A stretch of 30,342 nucleotides of DNA from Flavobacteriaceae bacterium UBA3159 (GTDB taxonomy: Bacteria; Bacteroidota; Bacteroidia; Flavobacteriales; Flavobacteriaceae): the NCBI GenBank assembly GCA_002364535.1, contig DEYL01000010.1:1-30342 (forward strand), in the 5' to 3' direction. Below the pieces are notes generated by a model that worked only from the letters and a program-made list of their open reading frames with translations, searched no databases and had not been told where the DNA came from. A program made the position numbers and the translations under genes. Numbering within the stretch: the stretch's first letter is position 1; each line of letters begins with the position of its first letter. Shown here in pieces: positions 15,480-23,470 of the stretch.

Positions 15480-16144
15480 AAAAAAAGCTTTTTTATTTAA
15501 TATGTCTTTTGTTAGTAAATTCAATACTAATATCGTGTAATGAACCTCCATCCAAAAAAAACCACAACAACTATAATCTTGATGAAAATCAAAATAAACC
15601 CGAATCGGTATTAAATATTAATCTTGCTAATGAATCTAATTTAGTTGACTTAGGATTATCATCTGATTTAGTAAATGAAATTTTAGCAAATCAACCATTT
15701 TTAAATTTTTCTAACCTTACATTATTATTAGATGGTAATTACAATGAAGAACTTTTTAGAAAAGTCTTTTTACCATTAAACCTTAATACAGCAAATGAAA
15801 GTGATTTTCATATGATCCCAGGAGTTGGAAAAAAAATGGCTCATGAATTCGTTGAATATAGACCCTATTCAAGTATTGAGGAGTTCAAGCGAGAAATAGG
15901 AAAATACGTTGATGATAATGAAGTAATTCGATATTTAAATTATGTGTTTGTTCCAGTGGAATTAAATAGTTCTAAAGAATCCGATATTAAAAATTTACCT
16001 GGTGTTGGGAACAAGATGGCTCATGAATTTATTGAATACAGGCCATATAAAAATATTACACAATTTAGGCGTGAGATTGGTAAGTATGTGGATGAAAAAG
16101 AGTTAAATAGACTTGAGCGATTTGTCTATTTAAAAGAAAATTGA
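15476..16144 (+). CDS. Lipoprotein with tandem ComEA-like helix-hairpin-helix repeats
   Basis: 222 residues. A signal peptide with lipobox LISC (Cys21) predicts membrane anchoring outside the cytoplasm. After a linker come three tandem units of about 60 residues. Units two and three each have an LN(T/S) start, a helix-hairpin-helix core (IPGVGKKMAHEFVEYRPY and LPGVGNKMAHEFIEYRPY) and a FRREIGKYV-type tail. Unit one (about 46-105) has lost the GVG hairpin. HhH motifs usually bind DNA backbone, as in the competence protein ComEA, but here they may serve protein contacts. It overlaps the upstream membrane protein by four bases and converges with the lipoprotein at 16170. Confidence 0.85.
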   Translation: MKKKLFYLICLLLVNSILISCNEPPSKKNHNNYNLDENQNKPESVLNINLANESNLVDLGLSSDLVNEILANQPFLNFSNLTLLLDGNYNEELFRKVFLPLNLNTANESDFHMIPGVGKKMAHEFVEYRPYSSIEEFKREIGKYVDDNEVIRYLNYVFVPVELNSSKESDIKNLPGVGNKMAHEFIEYRPYKNITQFRREIGKYVDEKELNRLERFVYLKEN

Positions 16145-16169
16145 TCAAATTATATATATTTTTAAACTC

Positions 16170-16646
16170 TTATTCTTCTGTACTCCTCTCATATGAAAAC
16201 CCTCCTTTTTTTCCGCTTGACCATGACTTAAACTCAACACTAAGATAAATGTCTTGCTCAATAAGATGTAAAACTAATTTCTTACCAACAATGTATTGTG
16301 GTTTCACCGCTAAACGAAAATCTTTGAAATCAAGAGAATCTATTTGATTTAAATTTCCAACAGCCCACTCAGTTCCTATTGGACTTTTATATTTATCTGC
16401 TTCATTTTCTTTTGTAATGTTAAAAATTTGACCTCCACTATTGCCTCTTGATATAATTACATTTTCAGTAATACTATCTTGATTAGCTTTTACAAGTTGG
16501 TTAGTATTGTCTTTCTTTTCAAAAAATTTTACTGGACCATTCCAAATGTTAGATAAACTCGTGTCATTGGTTGTGTTTTTTTCTTTTGAGCAACTTATTA
16601 TAAAAGCTAAAATTAATGTGTAAAAAAAATAATTTCTCATATTCAT
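16170..16646 (-). CDS. Small lipoprotein of unknown function, last gene of the TonB operon
   Basis: 158 residues, with a signal peptide ending in IISCS (Cys19), so a lipoprotein. A second ATG two codons in (16640) would also serve. The mature part is beta-rich with no Cys and no motif I recognise; a short Ser-Gly-rich stretch ISRGNSGGQIF and a C-terminal SSGKKGGFSYE stand out. It follows the TonB receptor by 44 bases on the same strand, so it is probably the last gene of that operon and could be a periplasmic or surface accessory protein. Confidence 0.7.
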   Translation of the reverse strand: MNMRNYFFYTLILAFIISCSKEKNTTNDTSLSNIWNGPVKFFEKKDNTNQLVKANQDSITENVIISRGNSGGQIFNITKENEADKYKSPIGTEWAVGNLNQIDSLDFKDFRLAVKPQYIVGKKLVLHLIEQDIYLSVEFKSWSSGKKGGFSYERSTEE

Positions 16647-16690
16647 ATCACTTATGTTAATTGTTTGAAATTATAGGTTTGAAAGGTTAT

Positions 16691-19120
16691 CTATTGTTTA
16701 AATTGAATTGTTAAATAGTAGTTTCTTGGAGGGGAGGGTATTATTCCAGGACCGGGATATCCTGTAGCTCTTCTAGTAAAATAAACTTCATTGGCTAGGT
16801 TATTAATTCCAGTTTCAATTTTAAATTTTCCAAAGAGATAATTTGCTGATAAGTCAATAATTTGGTAACTAGGAATTTTACCTATTACTCCACTTAAAGT
16901 GCCCTCCACAGCATTAGATGCGTCAGAAAATTGTTCTCCTACACTTGTTAGCTGAAAACTCGTGTAAAAGTTTTTAAAACCAAACCTTGTTCCTAGTTTG
17001 TAATTATGCGTAGGTATAAACTCAACTTTTTTGCCTTCAATTCCGGGTTCGTCCGATCTTACATACTCAGAATTGATAGTCGAGAAATTGAAAAACAAAG
17101 AAAGGTCAATAGATGCATTGTTTTTCCAAATTAGTCTGTCTAAATTTAACTCAGTTAAGGACTCAACCCCCATAATAAGTGCGTCTCCTATATTACCCCT
17201 TTGACTTTTAACCCTAAAATATTTGTCTACAACAGGGGTAAAACCAATTCGATCATTATATCGTAGGTAGAAAAAATTAGTATCAAATGATAAATAGTTT
17301 TTTAATTCACCTCTGATTCCAATATCTGCCGTTATTCCATCTTCATCCTTAATGTTGGGATCAATAATAAACGCTGGATTAAAAATACTAATATCTGCAA
17401 ATGTTACAGAGCGATAGTTTTCTGAGGCATTTATATATAATTCAAATTTATTATCAATTTTATAATTGACGCCAATTCCAAATAAGAAAAAATTTCTCTT
17501 ATTATTGAGGTTTTCAAAAATAGTTAAATCTTGTATTACATTGCCAGCTGCATCAAAATTTATTTTTCTGTAGTTACCATCACTTTTAGTGTCAATTATC
17601 TCATACCTTAAACCAGGTGTAATAGAAAAATTGTCATTAATGTAAAAAATATGTTCAGAGAAAAAAGCTAAATTTTTGTTTGGGTAAAAGTAAAACGACT
17701 GACTAGGATAGTCGGGGAAATCTGTATTATAAAAATTAAAATCAGGTCCTATTGTATCATTTCCTGCACCTTGTTTTGAGTCATTTTTTGCATAATACCA
17801 TTTATTACCTAGTAAAAAAATAACCTTTTTTCCTAAAAATGAATATTGACTTAACCATCTTGTTTCAAAACCATAATTATTGAAATTCCCATAGATTAAA
17901 TCTCTTTCTTCACCAGGATCGATCTGGTTAACTCTATTGCTTCTGAAGCCTAAAGCTTTTCTTTTTGCTTTTAGACCAAATAGTTGGAATTGAATGTTAC
18001 TTGTTTTAGAGAAAGAATGATTAATAACAGTTTGATATAGAAACCAATTTAAACCAAACCAATTTCGTTCCCTATTACTCTGAAAGGGGTTTTTATAAAA
18101 CATGTCATCACTTAACCCACCTGCCTGTTGAGCCAAATAGTTTAAAAATGTAAATTCTGATTTTATAGAAGTTTTTGAATTGAAATCATATTTAAATTGT
18201 AAAAAATAATTCCTTGAATTAAACCTGCTATTTGAACGGAAACCATCTCCGCTTTTGAAATTAAAATAGCTTAGATATGAAAATGATTTTATCTTTCCGC
18301 TAATTTGGGAAAAGTTTGTAAAGAGATTGTTGCTTCCGTAAGTGTTTCTTGTTTTAAAATTAAATCCTCTGCTAGGATTTGGTTCAATTAATTTGAAATT
18401 GACAAGTCCTCCAAATTGAGTTCCATATTGAAGTGATGCAGCTCCTCTTACAATTTGAATTTCTTTTACAGCCTCTGCAGGGGGAGAGTAATAACTTTCA
18501 GGGTAGCCTAAAACGTCAGCACTGATATCATATCCATTTTGCCTGGTATTAAAATTTGAAGTTCTATTTGGATCAAGCCCTCTACCACCAATATTTAATT
18601 GAATACCTGCGTCGTCATTTTGATAAATATTTAGTCCTGAAATTTGGGAGTAAATTTGTCTAGAATTATTTGAGGCTATATTTGCAGTTAATTGTCCAAC
18701 TTGAATTACTTCTGTTTTTTTTCCAGCATAAATTGAGGTTCCCTCGAAATCACTGAGCCTTGTAAGGTTAAAAACCTTTTTTCTCTCAGAATTTAAAACT
18801 ACTTCATTAAGCTCATTTGATTTATTTATAACTATGTAAATAGGTTGATCTGACTGTTTATCTTTTAAAATAAATTCAGTAACAGGGAATCCTTCTAAGT
18901 AAAAATAAAGTTTAGCAGGATATTGATAAATATATATTTCAACAATTGAGCCAATTTTAGCTTCCTTAATTAGACCAATTTTAGAGTCATATATTTTTAC
19001 ACAATTTTTTTCTTCGGGCATAAATGGGCTGTCATTTTTTAGCTCAAATCTTACGAGATCTTGACAAAAAATTTGATTAAATAAAAGAAGCATTAAACTA
19101 AAAACCTTTAATCTCATCAT
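16691..19120 (-). CDS. TonB-dependent outer-membrane receptor, FecA-like
   Basis: 809 residues with a signal peptide (about 1-19, ending in IFCQ). A short beta-rich N-terminal domain (about 20-110) is followed by the plug (about 125-245) with NIGGRGLDPNRT, VKEIQIVRGAASLQYGTQFGGLVNF, then a 22-strand barrel ending in the aromatic-terminated YYLTIQFKQ. This is the pattern of ferric-siderophore or ferric-citrate receptors. It begins ATG-ATG and overlaps the 3' end of the HTTM gene by 23 bases. Placed with imelysin and DUF4856 genes, it most likely imports iron or another metal complex. Confidence 0.92.
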   Translation of the reverse strand: MMRLKVFSLMLLLFNQIFCQDLVRFELKNDSPFMPEEKNCVKIYDSKIGLIKEAKIGSIVEIYIYQYPAKLYFYLEGFPVTEFILKDKQSDQPIYIVINKSNELNEVVLNSERKKVFNLTRLSDFEGTSIYAGKKTEVIQVGQLTANIASNNSRQIYSQISGLNIYQNDDAGIQLNIGGRGLDPNRTSNFNTRQNGYDISADVLGYPESYYSPPAEAVKEIQIVRGAASLQYGTQFGGLVNFKLIEPNPSRGFNFKTRNTYGSNNLFTNFSQISGKIKSFSYLSYFNFKSGDGFRSNSRFNSRNYFLQFKYDFNSKTSIKSEFTFLNYLAQQAGGLSDDMFYKNPFQSNRERNWFGLNWFLYQTVINHSFSKTSNIQFQLFGLKAKRKALGFRSNRVNQIDPGEERDLIYGNFNNYGFETRWLSQYSFLGKKVIFLLGNKWYYAKNDSKQGAGNDTIGPDFNFYNTDFPDYPSQSFYFYPNKNLAFFSEHIFYINDNFSITPGLRYEIIDTKSDGNYRKINFDAAGNVIQDLTIFENLNNKRNFFLFGIGVNYKIDNKFELYINASENYRSVTFADISIFNPAFIIDPNIKDEDGITADIGIRGELKNYLSFDTNFFYLRYNDRIGFTPVVDKYFRVKSQRGNIGDALIMGVESLTELNLDRLIWKNNASIDLSLFFNFSTINSEYVRSDEPGIEGKKVEFIPTHNYKLGTRFGFKNFYTSFQLTSVGEQFSDASNAVEGTLSGVIGKIPSYQIIDLSANYLFGKFKIETGINNLANEVYFTRRATGYPGPGIIPSPPRNYYLTIQFKQ

Positions 19121-20483
19121 TAAAAGGTATTATCCATTGTTTATTTGAAAAGCTATCATTATAATCTAGGAGATTTATTTCTGGGTCAACGAATTGTTGA
19201 CTTTTTCTACCATTTAAAGCTACATAGCTGTCAGTACATACTTTTATGTTTTCAACCCCTCTTTTTTTATAAAAATCTCCTAGATAATGCGCGAATTCTA
19301 GAATAAAATCCGGCTGAAAACTCATCTGTTTTTCTTGAAATTCAGTTAAGAATTCATCATTGTTGACATAAAATTGTTTTTTTGTAACACTATCAATAAT
19401 TCTAAATTGAGTGTATCCTCTTTTTTCCATTAACATTACCCTCCAGGAAAATCGGTATCCCTGCTCGTGCCAAAATAATTCACCTGGATAAAAAATATAT
19501 CTAAGAGGAAAAATAACTTGTATTATAATTAACAATGAAATTATTGAAAACATTGTTCGTTTGAAACTATTGTAATTAGCCCTTAAATTTATTTGTAATT
19601 TAATTTTTGATTTTTCAGCTAGAAATTGTTTGAATAAGTGACGTAAATATCCAATAATATTTTTATGAAAATCAGCGGAGAAAAAAATCAGGGCAGATAA
19701 AATCATTATGTACGGAAACATTCCAATTGGAAATAAAAATGCTGTGAATAAATGAAATATAATAACCAAAGAAAAACCAAACCATCGTAAACGTTTCGAT
19801 AAAAGTAAAAATGGAATGGATAGGTCATATAACATACCACCCCAGCTCATCAAGTAGTGGGTTATTTTCTTTTGAAAAATATAATTACCAAAAATTGGAA
19901 AATCATATTTTGAAGAAATCCATATGCTAAGTGGCTGAGCCTCTATTAGCCAATCTGAGTTTAACTTTGCAATACCTGCAAAAAAATAAACAATTACTAT
20001 CAAGCTTTGGATCGAAGTGATATAAAATCTTGGTACAGAACGATATGTTATCTTATTTCTGAAGTTATCTAATGAGAAATAAGCATTTGCCGGAATAAAA
20101 CAAAGAATTAAAGATAAAATACTAACAAAATAGTAGTGATTTAAATAAGTTGTTTTATCAATAAGTTCAATATAGGTGAAAGAAAGAAAAAAAATAATTA
20201 TCGCAGCCCTGTAATATAGGCCAAGAATCAGAAAAAAAGAACTTAATCCGCAAATAACAAAAAGTAAATAAATATTACTTCCTGGGTCAGTTACCCACTC
20301 AAAACCATAATATTTAAAATGAAATGCTGGGTCGATATAAAGTTTTTCAATCCATCCTTTCGACCAAAATCTAATAATACTGAAAAGCATCATTAGGCCA
20401 AAACAAATTCTAAAAACTGCAAGTGGCGCAGCACTTACCGATTGGCTTAAATATTTTTTTGATGAATAAAATTTTGAATACAA
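19098..20483 (-). CDS. HTTM / vitamin K-dependent gamma-carboxylase-like membrane protein
   Basis: 461 residues. An N-terminal multi-helix membrane domain (about 20-330) and a C-terminal extracytoplasmic domain (about 330-461) match the HTTM/VKG_Carbox family. Stretches recall human GGCX: DKTTYLNHYYF (His116 in place of the GGCX NH motif), AGIAKLNSDW (Lys173 at the position of active-site Lys218), YRFSWRVMLMEKRG and LNGRKSQQFVDPEINLL. The enzyme family carboxylates Glu using reduced vitamin K. The start appears to be a TTG (20481-20483), 11 bases after the imelysin stop; no ATG is available before residue 31. It overlaps the TonB receptor gene by 23 bases. Confidence 0.88.
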   Translation of the reverse strand: MYSKFYSSKKYLSQSVSAAPLAVFRICFGLMMLFSIIRFWSKGWIEKLYIDPAFHFKYYGFEWVTDPGSNIYLLFVICGLSSFFLILGLYYRAAIIIFFLSFTYIELIDKTTYLNHYYFVSILSLILCFIPANAYFSLDNFRNKITYRSVPRFYITSIQSLIVIVYFFAGIAKLNSDWLIEAQPLSIWISSKYDFPIFGNYIFQKKITHYLMSWGGMLYDLSIPFLLLSKRLRWFGFSLVIIFHLFTAFLFPIGMFPYIMILSALIFFSADFHKNIIGYLRHLFKQFLAEKSKIKLQINLRANYNSFKRTMFSIISLLIIIQVIFPLRYIFYPGELFWHEQGYRFSWRVMLMEKRGYTQFRIIDSVTKKQFYVNNDEFLTEFQEKQMSFQPDFILEFAHYLGDFYKKRGVENIKVCTDSYVALNGRKSQQFVDPEINLLDYNDSFSNKQWIIPFNDEIKGF

Positions 20484-20494
20484 TTCGTTTAATA

Positions 20495-21694
20495 TTAATC
20501 TCCATCTGCGTCAGCATAGTCTACAGCAATATTTAAAGCCTGAAGCATATCAACTTTGAGGAGAACAACCGCAGTTTGTATATCATCATAAGTTTTAAGG
20601 ACTTTAATCAAGTCAGATTCAATTTGATCAGAAAAGTTATTATCTAACTCATTGATGCTTTTCTCTGCATCTATTAATTGGTTATTAATTTTATCAGATA
20701 GTAATTCTTCTTTGTCTTTCTCAACAAAATCAAGATATGATTTTAAACCAAGACCTTCTAATTCGTCATCTTTGTAAGATTCCCCGTTAAAAAATTTCTT
20801 TATTGAGGTCATAGCCTCTAGAGCAAACACCTTTGAGAAGTTTTTGCTGTAAAAACCTTCAACCCTGTCTGGAAGTGCTCCACCAGAAAAAACACCGGCT
20901 GGAATTCCAAATTTATTAGCCCTAAACCCTTTTTCATAATAATAAATAAAATCATTGACCATCATATTTAAATTTGACGATGCAGTATTATCAACTGAAT
21001 TTACAAATTCGCTTTTTGCCTGATTCCAGTCTTCATTTACAGTTTTTACATTAGCTTTTAAATCCTCGATAAGGGCTCCTAAATAATTCATTACCTTGTC
21101 ATTTTCTTTGTAATGGTCAATTACCTTGACTGGGTCGTTGTCTATTCCATAGAGCAAGTAATCCATAGTAGGAAATCCCTGGGCAGCGTAGTTGTTTGGG
21201 TTTTCTAGATCATATTGACCATTGTCAATATTCTGATTTACTCTTACTGTATCTACGGGATATATGTTTGACCTAAATATTAAATAATCTTCCATCGATT
21301 TTCCAATATTATACATTTCAACATGTTGCCAAAATTTATATGAATTAAGCCATTTATTCCTTAATTCTTCAAGGTTGTGTTCAGTAATATTAATTTTAAA
21401 TAGCTCATAAGATTCCTTCAGTTCAGTTAGACTTGTATTCAAATTATCATAAGATGGTATAATAATTTCCTCAGTAACAAAAGTCATCATTTTTACTCGA
21501 TCAAATGAGTTGTTATTCTCTGATTGATCATCTTCCGTCCCTTTGGAAGTCTCTCCTTGGTTAATATCTTCAGTTTGACTTTGCTGATTGAATGTAATTC
21601 CTGATGTGGCTGAGTCATCATCAGATTTACTACATGCAATAAAAAGAATTAAAAAACTTAAAACTACAATTGATAGTATTTTATAATGTCTCAT
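20495..21694 (-). CDS. Imelysin-like lipoprotein
   Basis: 399 residues with lipobox FIAC (Cys21), then an acidic, Ser/Asn-rich linker (22-63) and a helical imelysin/peptidase M75-type domain (about 65-395). Recognisable stretches are WLNSYKFWQHVEMYNIG, IYPVDTVRVNQNID and AAQGFPTMDYLLYG. The GxHxxE signature of iron-regulated imelysins reads GFPTMD here (173-178), so the His is lost and Glu is Asp. Family members are iron-regulated surface or periplasmic proteins, with metal-linked roles in several bacteria. A strong hairpin lies 15 bases before its ATG. Confidence 0.9.
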   Translation of the reverse strand: MRHYKILSIVVLSFLILFIACSKSDDDSATSGITFNQQSQTEDINQGETSKGTEDDQSENNNSFDRVKMMTFVTEEIIIPSYDNLNTSLTELKESYELFKINITEHNLEELRNKWLNSYKFWQHVEMYNIGKSMEDYLIFRSNIYPVDTVRVNQNIDNGQYDLENPNNYAAQGFPTMDYLLYGIDNDPVKVIDHYKENDKVMNYLGALIEDLKANVKTVNEDWNQAKSEFVNSVDNTASSNLNMMVNDFIYYYEKGFRANKFGIPAGVFSGGALPDRVEGFYSKNFSKVFALEAMTSIKKFFNGESYKDDELEGLGLKSYLDFVEKDKEELLSDKINNQLIDAEKSINELDNNFSDQIESDLIKVLKTYDDIQTAVVLLKVDMLQALNIAVDYADADGD

Positions 21695-21709
21695 TTACTA
21701 AAAATTTAA

Positions 21710-21745
21710 AAGTTATTGGGTCTGCAATAGCGGACCCAATAACTT
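21710..21745 (-). terminator. Strong hairpin between DUF4856 and imelysin genes
   Basis: Bases 21710-21725 pair with 21730-21745: sixteen pairs with one G-T, loop of four bases. On the minus strand it is followed by a T/A-rich run (TTTTAAATTTTT), so it can act as a leaky terminator or as an RNA-stabilising 3' end for the DUF4856 message. It lies 15 bases before the imelysin start. Confidence 0.8.
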
Positions 21746-21786
21746 ATGAATAGAAAATTAACTTTATTTATCTGAGGCGTTTTTTA

Positions 21787-23103
21787 CTATTTCGTGCTTA
21801 GACCAGATGCAGCGTCAATTTGATCTGCCATTGCATTTAATTCAGCAGAAGTCCTATCCCAAAAGCCGTCTCCTTTTTCCAAATCTTCAAGCATTTTATT
21901 AACTTCAGCATTGATGAAATAAGGGTCCCCGTCTTCATTCATTGTAAATTGTAGAGAGAGAACAAAGCCATATCCTTCAGATAATGCATGAAATGCATCA
22001 GCCATTGTTCCAGAGTCGATTTTACTTCCTCCGGACCTTAAATAATATGCTGCCCTATATCCTATTACTTTAGACAATGCAACTTTTATAATCTTAGCCT
22101 GTTTGTCTTTTAATTCGTAATCTTTAGCTACAATGGAAGCTCTACCAAGCTTAAAGGCGTCATATATAACTTTATCATCTCCAGGTATGTCATTTTTAGC
22201 CAAATATTTAGCTACCAGAACACCTCCTGAAACATTCTCAGAGTATTGATCACTCTCACCATAAAGGTATCCAAAACCTTCATCCCAATAATGTTCCATT
22301 TTTGTAACATTTGCCGCTGATGCACCAGGGGATGTATATTCATAAACCCCATTATCATTGTTAGCAATGTTAGTACCCGCATCAAGCTTACCTCTCCAAA
22401 GGTAACCGTTAATTATTTGATCGGTAACTAAAGCACCCATAAGTGATTTGGTAAAAATTTGATTCATTTCGAACCCTTTAGCATCTATGTGAACTGTTCT
22501 ACCTCCTGGGTCAGTGAGTTTTCCTGCTACGCCTTTTGAGGCGTCATTATTATAATTGGGAAATACATCATTAACAACCCTTGTAATAAAGGCTTGTATT
22601 TGAGGTTTAACAGTGGTAGATGCGTAGCTACTTGCACCAGTTTTACCACCTACATTTTTTCCTGTGAGCGAGGTATCTGAAAAACCAATTCCGTCATTAA
22701 ACATTGCTAGGATGTCGGCTTCAGTTCTGGTCGGATCACTAAACGCTGCGTGTAGCTCACCAGCCATTTTAAGGCGGGTGGTTTGTCCGGTGTAGTATAC
22801 TGTAGATACACCATTTCTGGTAAATTCATATTCAGAAGGGGGGAGGGGGTCATCATTAACTTGATTTGCATTTGCCTCAGCTTGCTCCTGAAATGCATTA
22901 TTCACGGCTGTCTCAGCAGCCTCATCAACAGTAGATGCAACTGCGCTAGCGGCAGCTGTTGCAGCAGCGTTAGCAGCTTTTGTAGCTGCTTGATCAGCAA
23001 TACTTTGGATGACAGAATCAGGAATTTCAACTAATTCTGTTTCTTTTTCACATGCGGAGAATAAAAGCCCCGCAATTAAAAACTTTGTAATTAACTTTTT
23101 CAT
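21787..23103 (-). CDS. DUF4856 lipoprotein
   Basis: 438 residues. A lipoprotein signal with FSAC (Cys18) is followed by a very alanine-rich helix (about 31-63) that looks like a rigid stalk or coiled coil, then the DUF4856 domain starting at YEFTRNGVSTVYYTGQTTR. Later landmarks are MEHYWDEGFGYLYG, GRASIVAKDYE and AFHALSEGYGFVLSLQF. The domain is commonly found next to imelysins in Bacteroidota and may be distantly similar to them; its function is unknown. It is the first gene of a five-gene minus-strand operon, preceded by a TATATTTG box and several CTAAAT half-sites. Confidence 0.9.
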   Translation of the reverse strand: MKKLITKFLIAGLLFSACEKETELVEIPDSVIQSIADQAATKAANAAATAAASAVASTVDEAAETAVNNAFQEQAEANANQVNDDPLPPSEYEFTRNGVSTVYYTGQTTRLKMAGELHAAFSDPTRTEADILAMFNDGIGFSDTSLTGKNVGGKTGASSYASTTVKPQIQAFITRVVNDVFPNYNNDASKGVAGKLTDPGGRTVHIDAKGFEMNQIFTKSLMGALVTDQIINGYLWRGKLDAGTNIANNDNGVYEYTSPGASAANVTKMEHYWDEGFGYLYGESDQYSENVSGGVLVAKYLAKNDIPGDDKVIYDAFKLGRASIVAKDYELKDKQAKIIKVALSKVIGYRAAYYLRSGGSKIDSGTMADAFHALSEGYGFVLSLQFTMNEDGDPYFINAEVNKMLEDLEKGDGFWDRTSAELNAMADQIDAASGLSTK

Positions 23104-23129
23104 ATTGTAAATACGTTATTTATAATTAG

Positions 23130-23144
23130 TCTAAATAAATTTAG
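23130..23144. promoter_or_regulatory. CTAAAT-AA-ATTTAG operator-like site
   Basis: CTAAAT (23131-23136) and ATTTAG (23139-23144) form an inverted repeat just downstream of the -7 box of the DUF4856 operon, where a repressor would block transcription start. TTAG-T-CTAA (23126-23134) overlaps it as a second palindrome. Confidence 0.45.
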
Positions 23145-23145
23145 G

Positions 23146-23178
23146 CAAATATAAAATTAAATTCTTACAATAGCTCAA
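23146..23178 (-). promoter_or_regulatory. Promoter of the DUF4856 operon
   Basis: On the minus strand TATATTTG (23146-23153) is a perfect TAnnTTTG match about 43 bases before the ATG. A TTG at 23176-23178 lies 22 bases further upstream, slightly longer than usual. Confidence 0.55.
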
Positions 23179-23265
23179 ATTTCTTAATTTATTTTGATTA
23201 AATCTAAATAAACACAAGAATAAAGTTAAATAATGAATAACTATGAGAAATCAATAAATAATTCA

Positions 23266-23295
23266 TATTTAGATTGGATTTTTTTCATCTAAATA
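23266..23295. repeat. Inverted repeat TATTTAGAT ... ATCTAAATA
   Basis: Nine-base arms 23266-23274 and 23287-23295 separated by twelve bases. The arms contain the same CTAAAT core as the sites at 23130 and 23203. Probably a regulator binding site; a weak terminator is the alternative because a T-run lies at 23299-23304. Confidence 0.45.
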
Positions 23296-23361
23296 AACTT
23301 TTTTATCAAAAATCCATGATCAGATCCTGCAATATTTTAATGATATTATTCCTATTTTGAT

Positions 23362-23377
23362 TTTATCAGCTGATAAA
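23362..23377. promoter_or_regulatory. Perfect 16-base palindrome TTTATCAGCTGATAAA
   Basis: Fully symmetric about 23369/23370, located 146 bases before the guaB ATG and 258 bases before the DUF4856 start. Operator-like in form; the regulator is unknown. Confidence 0.5.
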
Positions 23378-23470
23378 CAGCCCAGAAAAGTTAAAATGGT
23401 AAAAAGAATTTGATCAAACAGATTCCATCTTTATAAGATCATTTGCATATATGATTATTAGCAAAGGAAA

